Source: Pseudopedobacter sp.
Lineage (GTDB): Bacteria > Bacteroidota > Bacteroidia > Sphingobacteriales > Sphingobacteriaceae
Assembly: GCA_014378105.1 (NCBI GenBank)
Contig: JACMOI010000028.1
Coordinates: 1 to 39,890 of the forward strand
Direction: 5' to 3'
Length of the DNA: 39,890 nucleotides
How positions within the stretch are numbered: the stretch's first letter is position 1; each line of letters opens with the position of its first letter. A program made the translations under genes and the position numbers. This document shows, piece by piece, positions 24,314-33,225 of the stretch. Under the pieces are notes generated by a model, which worked only from the letters and a program-made list of their open reading frames with translations, searched no databases and was not told the origin of the DNA.

Positions 24314-26449
24314 ATGCGCAAAATTATCCTCAGCCTTGTACTCACTACTTTTTCTACCTTAACATTTGCACAATATAACACGCAACAAATGTTATCTGTT
24401 GTGCAGTCTTTTTCTAAAACTAGTGCTGTCACTGGAAGAGAGCAAGAGGCTGCGCTTTTTTTAAAATCTTTATTTGCAGATGGCACTTTTAAAGAGGACC
24501 GGCTTGGTAACTTGGTGCTCACGTTGGGGAGTGGGGCTCCAAAAAGATTATTTACAGTCCCGCTTGATGAACCTGGTTATGTAATCAGTAACATAACCGA
24601 TGAGGGTTATCTCCGTATTACACCTATTGGTTATGGACAAATTGGAACCATGTATGCGCAGTTTTTGCAGGGAAATGAAATCAAAATTAATACGGATAAT
24701 GGTCCAGTTTATGGGGTTGACATTGTCCCGTCATCTCACTTCGAGGGCTTAAGAGCACAACCAGAAAGTACTAAACCTGTCCACCAATGGCAGGATGCTT
24801 TTGTGGATGTTGGCGTTAATTCCCCTGAAGGCGTAAAACACAAAGGCATCCATTTATTAGATCCTTTAACTGCTCATAAAAAACCAACTATCATTGCTCA
24901 AAAATATCTGAGTGCTCCTGCTGCAAAGTCAAAATCAGCAGTTATCGCTTTGGCAACAGTGGCTAAAACTCTGATGGAAAATAAATTTAAGGGTACAGTA
25001 GTAATTTCTTTTACCACTTTAGAACTGATCAATGGGAAAGGATTAGATGATGTGGTGAATCAATATGGTCCGTTTGATGAAGTGGTGAGATTTAACCGCT
25101 TTTTAGATGGAAACCTGAAAGATAAAGAAGAGATTTTAGTAAGCCAGAAATTACCATTTACCAATATCTCACAAACAATAACTAAAGCCACTATTCCTTT
25201 TAGGGCCTATGATAAGCCAGCTCAAGTATGGAAAAATGCTAAAGTTTATGAAGTGGGTTTAGCGTCGAATTATACACATTCACCAGTTGAAATGGTGAGT
25301 GCCTCAGGGATTGAAACATTGATAAAAACCTGGTTAAATGATGTGGAAGTAAAAGACTGGAAATTAGCTGCTTTGCCAAATCCATCAATACAAGAGCCTA
25401 TTAATAATTATACCACTTTTAAACAGGAAGATGCTTTAGTAGCCAATTTAGTTTCTAAATATGGGGTAAGTGGTTCAGAAAAACCGGTACGAGAATTTAT
25501 TTTATCTCAGTTGCCATCATGGGCAAAACCTAGCGTAGATGCTAAAGGGAATATCATACTGACGTTTGGTAAAGGGAAACAACACATTGCCTTTGTTGCC
25601 CATATGGATGAAGTAGGTTTTGTTGTGGATAGCATTAGAAATGACGGAAAAATCATATTAAAACAATTAGGTGGCTTTTTCAATTCAGTTTGGGAAGGTC
25701 ATGCTGCTATTATTCATAATGGGAATATAGAAATTCCAGCCATATTTGAACCTAGAACAGATTATCTTACTTCAAAAAAACGCTCGGATAGGAAAAATAG
25801 TCCCATAGTATTTGCTGGGTATAATTCTAAAGAAGAAGCATTAGCCGCTGGTATCAAAGTGGGTGAAAGTACGGTGACCATGCCGAAGGAAATGATCAGA
25901 CTAAGTGAAAACAGAGCTACTGCAAGAGGCTTCGATGATCGCGTAGGTTGTGCCAGCTTATTAATGGCATTACAAAATATTGATCCTGAAAAGCTTCCTT
26001 TCACAGTGACTTTTGTGTGGTCTGTTGAAGAAGAGACTGGTTTAACAGGTTCTACTTTTGCAGCTGAATCGCTAAAATATTTACAGATGGTTTATCCAAT
26101 TGATACTTATGTCTCTTCTGATGACCCTATAGACCCCAGAATTTATGCTTATTGTCCGCTAGGTTCTGGAGCAGTAATTCGGGTTTTAGAAAGTGTAAAC
26201 ATCGTAAGGAAAAAAGATTTGTATTATCTACAAAATTTAGCTTCTAAAAACAGTATCAAAACACAATACGGGATGACAGCCGGAGGTACAGATGGACAAG
26301 GATTCTTGAAATATGATATTCCGTCGACACCTTTATCATGGCCAGGTAGATACTCGCATTCCCCAATTGAAGTCATGGATTTTAGAGATATGGATAATCT
26401 AGTTAAACTTATCAAAACTTTGATGATGGATAGCCATAAAGTCTATTGA
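24314..26449 (+). CDS. Fused double M42-family metallopeptidase with degenerate N-terminal half
   Basis: 711 aa with a signal peptide (ending TLTFAQ, about residue 20). Two M42-type domains lie in tandem, about 22-345 and 368-705. The C-terminal one has the di-metal aminopeptidase residues: His430 and Asp432 in AHMDEVGF, Asp541 in RGFDDRVG, Glu572-Glu573 in SVEEETGL, Asp603 in SSDDP and His682 in YSHSPIE. In the N-terminal one the first His is Pro83 (VPLDEPGY), the RGFDDR segment is missing, and the second Glu is Leu238 (LELING); only Asp85, Glu237 and His322 (YTHSPVE) remain. The N-half is therefore probably inactive and structural. M42 peptidases are usually single-domain, around 350 aa, and form large tetrahedral complexes. 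Confidence 0.87.
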   Translation: MRKIILSLVLTTFSTLTFAQYNTQQMLSVVQSFSKTSAVTGREQEAALFLKSLFADGTFKEDRLGNLVLTLGSGAPKRLFTVPLDEPGYVISNITDEGYLRITPIGYGQIGTMYAQFLQGNEIKINTDNGPVYGVDIVPSSHFEGLRAQPESTKPVHQWQDAFVDVGVNSPEGVKHKGIHLLDPLTAHKKPTIIAQKYLSAPAAKSKSAVIALATVAKTLMENKFKGTVVISFTTLELINGKGLDDVVNQYGPFDEVVRFNRFLDGNLKDKEEILVSQKLPFTNISQTITKATIPFRAYDKPAQVWKNAKVYEVGLASNYTHSPVEMVSASGIETLIKTWLNDVEVKDWKLAALPNPSIQEPINNYTTFKQEDALVANLVSKYGVSGSEKPVREFILSQLPSWAKPSVDAKGNIILTFGKGKQHIAFVAHMDEVGFVVDSIRNDGKIILKQLGGFFNSVWEGHAAIIHNGNIEIPAIFEPRTDYLTSKKRSDRKNSPIVFAGYNSKEEALAAGIKVGESTVTMPKEMIRLSENRATARGFDDRVGCASLLMALQNIDPEKLPFTVTFVWSVEEETGLTGSTFAAESLKYLQMVYPIDTYVSSDDPIDPRIYAYCPLGSGAVIRVLESVNIVRKKDLYYLQNLASKNSIKTQYGMTAGGTDGQGFLKYDIPSTPLSWPGRYSHSPIEVMDFRDMDNLVKLIKTLMMDSHKVY

Positions 26450-26561
26450 TATCTTTTTTAAAATACAATTAACTTTAGAGACAATTTTACTAACTAAATT
26501 TTAGATTAATTTATAAATAGTTGATATATTTAATAGATTTAACGACGTCTAATAATTTTAA

Positions 26562-27239
26562 ATGGAAAATCCTCTAGCTAAAAATCCTAAACTTCATTTA
26601 GCTATCATTAGCCTTTTAGGCTGGTTTGCGCTTGCAACTCAATTTTATATTAATCTTCAAAATAAAGATGTTTCATCTGCCGAAGTTGTAATTCGATATT
26701 TTAGTTTTTTTACGATTCTAACAAATTTGATTGTAGCAGTTTGCTGCACAAGTCTTTTATTTTCTAATAAAAGTAGGCTATCTACCTTTTTTTCAAAGAC
26801 AGGTAATTTTACCGCTATTACAGTCTACATTTTAATTGTTGGAATGATATATAACGTTATATTACGTTCAACTTGGCATCCAGAAGGTTTACAAAGAATA
26901 GTTGACGAACTTTTACATGTTGTAGTACCGTTATATTATTTAATCATTTGGGTTTTCTTTGTCCCGAAAGCAAAGCTCAAGATAAGAGGAGTGGCTTTAT
27001 GGCTAATTTACCCTTTGGTTTATTTTACGTTTATTTTGATTCGGGGCAACTTCTCAGGTTATTATCCTTATCCTTTTTTAAATGTGACTAAATTTGGCAT
27101 CAATCAGATTTTAATTAATGCTGTAGCAATTATGGCTGTGTTTATTTTGGTCTCGGTGATTTTAATAGCCATAGGTAATGCGCTTTATAAGAAAAATGAG
27201 GCTTTCTACAGATATTCTAAAATCCATAAGCAATCTTAA
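26562..27239 (+). CDS. Pr6Pr-family (FAR-17a/AIG1-like) membrane protein
   Basis: 225 aa with six hydrophobic helices. The start LHLAIISLLGWFALATQFYI, the RYFSFFTILTNLIVAVC segment, TVYILIVGMIYNVILR and LLHVVVPLYYLIIW (DELLH.VVP) match bacterial 'Pr6Pr family membrane protein' entries. Related eukaryotic FAR-17a/AIG1 proteins hydrolyse branched fatty-acid esters; the bacterial function is not known. Its 3' end overlaps the convergent DUF5686 gene by 23 bp, with no terminator visible between them. Confidence 0.85.
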   Translation: MENPLAKNPKLHLAIISLLGWFALATQFYINLQNKDVSSAEVVIRYFSFFTILTNLIVAVCCTSLLFSNKSRLSTFFSKTGNFTAITVYILIVGMIYNVILRSTWHPEGLQRIVDELLHVVVPLYYLIIWVFFVPKAKLKIRGVALWLIYPLVYFTFILIRGNFSGYYPYPFLNVTKFGINQILINAVAIMAVFILVSVILIAIGNALYKKNEAFYRYSKIHKQS

Positions 27240-29673
27240 AGCCCGAGTTTACTTGTTTGTTTCCTTCAAAAGCAAAGCCATAATATACTTTAATGCCAGT
27301 GTACGAAAGTCCAAAATATAACTCTTTGAAGTTTTTATAAGTTGGTGTACTTAGGTAATTTGCCCCAACTAATTCTTGCAGCTTTAGTTTTCTTAAAAGC
27401 GGAATTTTATTGGTGAAAAATCCAGAAAAATTATGTTCAGCATGCAATTCAAGATATTCGTTTGAAGTACTTTGCAAATAATAACTTAAAAATAAAAATT
27501 GATTTTGAGACGGCGTAAAGCTCAAAGCCTGATTACCTCTAAAGTGTTTAAAATCTGGATAAGAAATATTTTTTGAACTCAGGAATTTACCTGCTTCCAC
27601 ATTAAAACTAAAGTTTCCATAAAAGCCTAATTTGACATCAGATTTCCGAATCCCCAAACTCATAAAATCATAATTAGCATCAGATCCAAATAATCCTGGA
27701 ATAGCCTTTTCATAACGTAAATTTAAAACTGGCCATTTAGATGGTAGATAGTATTTACCAGTTGGATAGGTGACGTATTTATTGCTAAAATTATAGCTCA
27801 ACCCCATTCGAAGATTGAAATTTTGATAGATTGCAAATAATGGGATTTCAACATTTGGCGAAAACGGATTATTTGAAGTGAAAGCCCGATTATCATAATC
27901 TTTAAAAGTATAATTAGAACTGTTCTGCAACCATTTGTTCGATTGAAAAGACAGGCCAAAACTCCCATTCAAACCACCGCCAATAGCTGAAGAAATAGTG
28001 GCCTCACCAAATTTTTTCTGATAAAATTTAGAGAAATTCCTCTCGTAGAATAATGAGTTAATGGTATTTCCAAAAACACTTAAACTTCCTTTATCGTTAA
28101 TATCTACAACATCAGAACCTAAAGAAAAACTTACCGTTTGCTTTTTAAGAATTGGTAAAACTAGCTTGGTATTGGCACTAAACAATTTATTTGCAAAACC
28201 ATATCTCAATTTACCACTCCAAAATAAATTTCTATTATTTATAGTATCTACTATTTTATTGTAGCTAACTCCATAATTAACCACAAAACCTTCTACCGTA
28301 TTGTAAGACATGGCATTTAACATGCCATCAAAATGATAATATTCTTTCTTGTATCTATCTCTCGGATTATAGCCCCCAAATATTAATTTAAACGGTTTTA
28401 ATTTATTGTTAACATGGTCTAAACTATCTAAATAAGGTTTAGATTCACGTCTATGGGCGATGCTATCTTTTAATTGATAATTGGCAACTTCTTCCTGTGT
28501 AAGTGGGATTGGTCTAGCATTTTTCCAAAAAGTAGCGTCCTTTTTATTAACCTCTTTTGTAATTTTTAATACCTCCTTAAAATTAGTTTCACTCTGTGGA
28601 GGATTCAATTCGTAATTACTGTAAACACCAACCGCATAACCTCCAAACTTAAACATCAGAAACCCACCTTTAAATTCAAATTTTAATATGGAAGGCATCC
28701 AAACTTGTCGGCTAACCGGAATAAACTGTTGATTGATTTTTAGGCTATCTAAGATAGCAATATTAGATTCTTTGCTCATTAAAAAATCGGTCGCGTAAAT
28801 ACGCCAGCTATCTTCTATGATGTAAATATATCCACGATAAGCAGGATCATAATTTCTTTTGGGTAATAATTGAATTTTATTGATGAGTTCTCCGTTTTCG
28901 ACAGTACTTCCTATCAACTTGTAATCGTAATAAAACAAGGCATTATCGGCAATCGGAGATACGAAAGGTCTATTGCTAATGCCTTCCCAATCTTGATAAT
29001 TATCGTAAAAATTCACAATTAAGTCAGTAGCTCTATTAAAACTAAAAGACTGCTTTGAACCAGCCACTTTTGAAGAAATCATTTCTTCATGATAGTTATC
29101 TGGGGGCATAAAACTCAGCACAGATTGCGATTCTGACTGATAAATAATTCCGGTTCTATTAGAGTCAAGCCCTGATTCTTGCGCTGCTTTTTTTATATCT
29201 GTACCTAAAAATTTCTCAGGAGCTTTTAATAATTTCGTCACCCCTTTAATATAGACCTGACAGTTATATGCAGGTGTTTCTTTTAAATGAGCCCTTCTCT
29301 CTCGTATTGCTTTTCGGATAATGGCATAAGCTGGGTCTTCCCCCTTATTTGTGACTACCACATCTTTCAATATATAAGACTCTATTGGCAAAATTGCATC
29401 TAAAGTAGTATTGCTATTTACATCTGCTAATTTTATTAAAGATTTAAACCCAACAGCGCTAAAATTAATCTCATACTTCCCGCCCTTAACTTTCAGCGTA
29501 TATTGGCCATTTCCATTTGCAGAAGTACCGATACTCGTTCCTTTTATAAACACAGTTGCAAAAGGTACAGCTTGATTTTCCTCGTCTTTAACAGAACCAT
29601 TTATAACAAACGTTTGGGCGAAGCTGATGGTTGAGAAGAAAAAGAATATGATGCTTAGGTAGCTATTTTTCAT
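27217..29673 (-). CDS. DUF5686 outer-membrane protein with carboxypeptidase-like N-terminal domain
   Basis: 818 aa. Signal peptide about residues 1-19 (ending ISFAQ). Residues about 23-105 form a carboxypeptidase-D regulatory-like Ig domain (INGSVKDEENQAVPFATVFIKG, VGFKSLI). The DUF5686 region follows (AYAIIRKAIRERRAHLKETPAYNCQVYIKG). The C-terminal half is a beta-barrel ending in a terminal Phe (KIAYGF) with the IPLLRKLKLQELVGANYLS motif. The family is common in Bacteroidota outer membranes, and its role is unresolved. The neighbour at 29742-31868 is a paralogue lacking the N-terminal Ig domain, 68 bp upstream on the same strand. Confidence 0.88.
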   Translation of the reverse strand: MKNSYLSIIFFFFSTISFAQTFVINGSVKDEENQAVPFATVFIKGTSIGTSANGNGQYTLKVKGGKYEINFSAVGFKSLIKLADVNSNTTLDAILPIESYILKDVVVTNKGEDPAYAIIRKAIRERRAHLKETPAYNCQVYIKGVTKLLKAPEKFLGTDIKKAAQESGLDSNRTGIIYQSESQSVLSFMPPDNYHEEMISSKVAGSKQSFSFNRATDLIVNFYDNYQDWEGISNRPFVSPIADNALFYYDYKLIGSTVENGELINKIQLLPKRNYDPAYRGYIYIIEDSWRIYATDFLMSKESNIAILDSLKINQQFIPVSRQVWMPSILKFEFKGGFLMFKFGGYAVGVYSNYELNPPQSETNFKEVLKITKEVNKKDATFWKNARPIPLTQEEVANYQLKDSIAHRRESKPYLDSLDHVNNKLKPFKLIFGGYNPRDRYKKEYYHFDGMLNAMSYNTVEGFVVNYGVSYNKIVDTINNRNLFWSGKLRYGFANKLFSANTKLVLPILKKQTVSFSLGSDVVDINDKGSLSVFGNTINSLFYERNFSKFYQKKFGEATISSAIGGGLNGSFGLSFQSNKWLQNSSNYTFKDYDNRAFTSNNPFSPNVEIPLFAIYQNFNLRMGLSYNFSNKYVTYPTGKYYLPSKWPVLNLRYEKAIPGLFGSDANYDFMSLGIRKSDVKLGFYGNFSFNVEAGKFLSSKNISYPDFKHFRGNQALSFTPSQNQFLFLSYYLQSTSNEYLELHAEHNFSGFFTNKIPLLRKLKLQELVGANYLSTPTYKNFKELYFGLSYTGIKVYYGFAFEGNKQVNSGFKIAYGF

Positions 29674-29741
29674 GCAGATAAAGTTTCAACTAAGATAAAA
29701 ATTTGAATGAAACGTTACAGCTAACAGAATGTTAACTTTTG

Positions 29742-31868
29742 TTAAAAATCATATGACAGCTTAAATCCTTGATTTAGTTTGCCAAACGAGTCAAATGACA
29801 TGGCATAATCAATCCTGAACATGCGCTTTTTAAAGCCTCCGTAAACTTCAAAATAATTGCCTTTTTGCGGTTGGTACAAATAAGCTCCGCCTATTAACTC
29901 TTGTACTTTCAGATTCCTAATCAATGGTATTCGCGAAGTAAATTTCATGTTGAAATTATGTTCAAAATGTGCTTCAGCAAAATACTCATTGGTACTATAA
30001 GTGTAAAAATTCAAAAGATGGAAATTCTTTAAACCCGGATTAAAAACCAAAGCTAGGTTTCCAATAAAATGCTTCCACTCGGGAAAGTAAACATTTTTGG
30101 CCTGAAAAAATCTACCGGTACTTATTGAATATGAACCATATCCCCATAAGCCACAATCTAGCTTTTCCTGTTGTAATTCTATTTCTGCAAATTGATAATT
30201 CGAAGACGAATTAAATAATTTAGGGATGCCTTTGCGGTAATTCAAAATTAATCTAGGCCCTTTTGGTAAATAAAATATTTTCTCTCCGTTACGATTTTCA
30301 TAATCCTGATTAAAAGAATAAATCAATGAAGTATTCACAAATAAAGCTTGATGATCTGGAAAAAGCTTAGATTGTTGATCAGGGCTTAATGGATTATTAG
30401 AGCTAAAATTTCTCCATTTAATACCTCTAAAAGAATAATCAAATTGATTATCAACAGAAATATTACGTGATAACTCCACACCTACAGACCAGTATAACCC
30501 ATTTAAAATCTCTGTCCCAACACTTGAGCTTACATATTTTTTGCGATATAGTTTCATGAAGTTTTGCTCAAAAAGCAGGGTGTTAATGCTATTTTGAAGC
30601 GAGTTCAAACTTCCATTTGGGTTTAAATCCTGATAAGTACTCCCAAAACTAACATTCCATAAACCTCGCCTACTTGGATTAAATAATCTGGTTAAAGAAA
30701 TATCAGAGTTAAGCTCTTTATTATTAAAACCATATCTGATACGTGGATTTACCGACCAGTATTTGTTTGATTTACTATAGCGAATAAAATTTACCCCATA
30801 ATTTATCCCAAGTCCTTCAATCGTATTGTAGAAAAATGCAGGAACAATTGGATCAAAAATAATGGTCTGATGTCTTGGTTTGCTACTCCAAATTTTTTCG
30901 TCAAATAATAATGGAAAAAGCTTTGGCCTTTGAATTAAACGCTGTATTGAGTCTTTTTCAGAAGCTTGATGATGTTGATATTCATAACTCAACCTTTCTT
31001 GCAGAGTGAGTGGTACTGTTCTGTCTTTATTCGAAAAATTCGTAATGTTTTTTCTATCCTCGATTAAAACTTCATGCTTTTCGAAGGTCAAATTTTCAGG
31101 AATATTGTTTTCATAACCAGAGAAGTAGGCTTTTGCTTTTCCAGAAAATTTAAACTTTAGAAAGTTTCCTTTAAAGCCCACTTCCGAAAAAATCAATCTA
31201 TTTGTGTTATCAAACTTTTGCTTAATATTTAGCGAGTCAATAAAATCAATTCCTTGCTTCCCATTAAGTTTAAAATCAAACTGTTTCAGTTGATAACTCA
31301 TCGTATCCAAAACAAACGTTCCTCTAAATAAAGGTCCGTAACGATGCTTTGGAATGATTCGAATTAAAGCATCGTCATTTTTAATTCCTTGCAGTTCAAA
31401 ATCATAATATTTTTGTGCGTTCCTCCCAAATGGCGAGATAAAATATTTATCACTAATCGATTCAATTTTTATCAGTTGATTACTAAAATTGATATATAAT
31501 TTCTTTGCGGCATCGAAATCATAAGAAGGATATTTTCCAAAAGTCTGATCCCTATTAATTTGCTCTTTAAACCCTCTTTTATCATCAAAATAAAATTTAG
31601 ACCCTACCTCGGAAAGCCACAGCAATTCTCCATTCCTAAGTCTAATATAGTCCTTGGTATTTTTCCCAAGAAATTTATCTGGTTTATGATTAAGGATAAG
31701 ATCATTTTTCACGTATCCATCTACAGAAAAAGAATTTTGATTTCTTTTCTGTACAATTCTAATGCTATCTATTAATTTTTTTTGATTAATAATGCTGCTA
31801 TCTAAGATTTGAGCAAACCCCTCAACCATCAACAAAATCAAACAAAACAACAATAAAACTCTTTTCAT
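29742..31868 (-). CDS. DUF5686 outer-membrane protein, short form
   Basis: 708 aa. Signal peptide about residues 1-19 (VEGFAQ). It lacks the carboxypeptidase-like domain and the R-K-A-I-R-E-R-R segment of its neighbour but aligns with it from the central region on: SWRIYATDF and MSYQLKQFDF-type strands, YNTIEGLGINYGVNF, FEQNFMKLYRKKY, WKHFIGNLALVFNP and IPLIRNLKVQELIGGAYL, ending KLSYDF with a terminal Phe. This fits an outer-membrane beta-barrel. Arrangement and similarity indicate a tandem duplication with loss or replacement of the N-terminal part in one copy. Function unknown. Confidence 0.82.
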   Translation of the reverse strand: MKRVLLLFCLILLMVEGFAQILDSSIINQKKLIDSIRIVQKRNQNSFSVDGYVKNDLILNHKPDKFLGKNTKDYIRLRNGELLWLSEVGSKFYFDDKRGFKEQINRDQTFGKYPSYDFDAAKKLYINFSNQLIKIESISDKYFISPFGRNAQKYYDFELQGIKNDDALIRIIPKHRYGPLFRGTFVLDTMSYQLKQFDFKLNGKQGIDFIDSLNIKQKFDNTNRLIFSEVGFKGNFLKFKFSGKAKAYFSGYENNIPENLTFEKHEVLIEDRKNITNFSNKDRTVPLTLQERLSYEYQHHQASEKDSIQRLIQRPKLFPLLFDEKIWSSKPRHQTIIFDPIVPAFFYNTIEGLGINYGVNFIRYSKSNKYWSVNPRIRYGFNNKELNSDISLTRLFNPSRRGLWNVSFGSTYQDLNPNGSLNSLQNSINTLLFEQNFMKLYRKKYVSSSVGTEILNGLYWSVGVELSRNISVDNQFDYSFRGIKWRNFSSNNPLSPDQQSKLFPDHQALFVNTSLIYSFNQDYENRNGEKIFYLPKGPRLILNYRKGIPKLFNSSSNYQFAEIELQQEKLDCGLWGYGSYSISTGRFFQAKNVYFPEWKHFIGNLALVFNPGLKNFHLLNFYTYSTNEYFAEAHFEHNFNMKFTSRIPLIRNLKVQELIGGAYLYQPQKGNYFEVYGGFKKRMFRIDYAMSFDSFGKLNQGFKLSYDF

Positions 31869-31955
31869 TTAATATCAAATAGCAAAAGCTATGCAGCTTT
31901 TTATTTTGCACCCAAAAATGATTCCTTATTTTAGCGTTTATTAAACCAAATTATT

Positions 31956-33146
31956 ATGTACCAAACATTAAAACCTGTTCTTGAAAAAGAACTTGAAGAT
32001 ATTAAATCTGCCGGACTGTATAAAAAAGAAAGAATAATTGTTACTCCGCAAGGTGCAGATATTAAAGTGAATGATGGTAAAGAAGTAATAAATTTTTGTG
32101 CCAACAATTATTTAGGTCTTTCCTCACATCCAAAGGTAATTGAGGCAGCAAAAGCTGCGATTGATTCGCATGGTTACGGAATGTCTTCGGTACGTTTTAT
32201 TTGCGGAACACAAGACATTCATAAAGAGCTAGAAAAAAAACTTTCCAAGTTTTTAGGAACAGAAGACACCATCTTATATGCAGCTGCTTTTGATGCAAAT
32301 GGTGGGGTTTTTGAGCCTTTATTTAATGCGGAGGATGCTATTATATCTGATGAATTGAATCATGCTTCTATTATCGACGGAGTGCGTTTATGTAAAGCAC
32401 AACGCTACCGATATAAGCATGATGACATGGCTGATTTAGAAAAACAATTGCAAGAGACTCAAAACCTTCGCCATAGAATTGTGGTAACGGACGGTGCCTT
32501 TTCTATGGATGGAACCATTGCGCAGTTAGATAAAATTTGTGATTTAGCCGACAAATACAATGCTTTGGTGATGATTGATGAATGCCATTGTAGTGGTTTT
32601 ATGGGTAAGACTGGTCGAGGAACTCACGAACATCATCATGTGATGGGTCGGGTGGATATCATTACTGGAACTTTGGGTAAGGCTTTAGGTGGTGCATCAG
32701 GTGGTTTTACTGCTGGACCAAAAGAGGTGGTTGATATTTTGCGTCAGCGCTCAAGACCCTATCTATTTTCGAATACTTTAGCACCAAGCATTGTTGGGGC
32801 AAGTATTGCTGTTTTAGATATGCTTACTGAAACCACTGAATTACGTGATAAATTAGAAAGTAATACAAAATATTTCCGTGAAAAAATGACGGAGGCTGGT
32901 TTTGATATCAAGACTGGAATTCATCCTATTGTTCCAGTAATGTTGTATGATGCGCAGCTTTCTCAAGATTTTGCAGCAAGAATGTTAGAAGAAGGAATTT
33001 ATGTTATTGGATTTTACTATCCTGTAGTACCACAAGGTAAGGCAAGAATCCGTGTTCAAATGTCTGCAGCGCATGATCAACATCATTTAGACAAGGCTAT
33101 TTCAGCTTTTATTAAAGTTGGAAAAGAATTGGGAGTGATTAAATAA
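31956..33146 (+). CDS. kbl: Glycine C-acetyltransferase (2-amino-3-ketobutyrate CoA ligase)
   Basis: 396 aa, the usual Kbl length. It is an alpha-oxoamine synthase fold-type I PLP enzyme: [15 protein letters not shown] near residue 50, [44 protein letters not shown], and the PLP lysine Lys242 in [14 protein letters not shown]. It converts 2-amino-3-ketobutyrate and CoA to glycine and acetyl-CoA in threonine breakdown. No threonine dehydrogenase gene lies beside it here. It ends at a strong terminator, so it is transcribed separately from pheS. Some Bacteroidota homologues act as serine palmitoyltransferase-like enzymes, but this sequence follows Kbl closely. Confidence 0.93.
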   Translation: MYQTLKPVLEKELEDIKSAGLYKKERIIVTPQGADIKVNDGKEVINFCANNYLGLSSHPKVIEAAKAAIDSHGYGMSSVRFICGTQDIHKELEKKLSKFLGTEDTILYAAAFDANGGVFEPLFNAEDAIISDELNHASIIDGVRLCKAQRYRYKHDDMADLEKQLQETQNLRHRIVVTDGAFSMDGTIAQLDKICDLADKYNALVMIDECHCSGFMGKTGRGTHEHHHVMGRVDIITGTLGKALGGASGGFTAGPKEVVDILRQRSRPYLFSNTLAPSIVGASIAVLDMLTETTELRDKLESNTKYFREKMTEAGFDIKTGIHPIVPVMLYDAQLSQDFAARMLEEGIYVIGFYYPVVPQGKARIRVQMSAAHDQHHLDKAISAFIKVGKELGVIK

Positions 33147-33178
33147 TTGTAAATTATTCATCACATTTTAAATAAGAT

Positions 33179-33209
33179 AAAAAGTCCCGAATTATCGGGA
33201 CTTTTTTTT
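33179..33209 (+). terminator. Rho-independent terminator after kbl
   Basis: A perfect 12-bp stem: AAAAAGTCCCGA at 33179-33190 and TCGGGACTTTTT at 33195-33206, with a 4-nt ATTA loop and T residues continuing to 33209. It starts 32 bp after the kbl stop. The A-rich left arm would also allow some function in the opposite direction. Confidence 0.93.
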
Positions 33210-33211
33210 GT

Positions 33212-33219
33212 TAAATTTG
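33212..33219 (+). promoter_or_regulatory. Promoter -7 box for pheS, directly after the terminator
   Basis: TAAATTTG matches TAnnTTTG, followed by CA. It begins 3 bp after the terminator T-tract and ends 6 bp before the pheS ATG at 33226, so transcription would start at or very near the ATG. Any -33 contact would fall inside the terminator stem; no TTTG is seen there. Confidence 0.5.
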
Positions 33220-33225
33220 CATCTT

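Noticed and set aside
29715-29741. Short hairpin TTAAC-TTTT-GTTAA as a terminator after the short DUF5686 gene
   Set aside because: Five A/T-rich base pairs would be very unstable; it is likely chance.
33208-33225. TTG start for pheS six codons upstream of the ATG
   Set aside because: It lies in the terminator T-tract and upstream of the -7 box, so it would not be on the pheS transcript.
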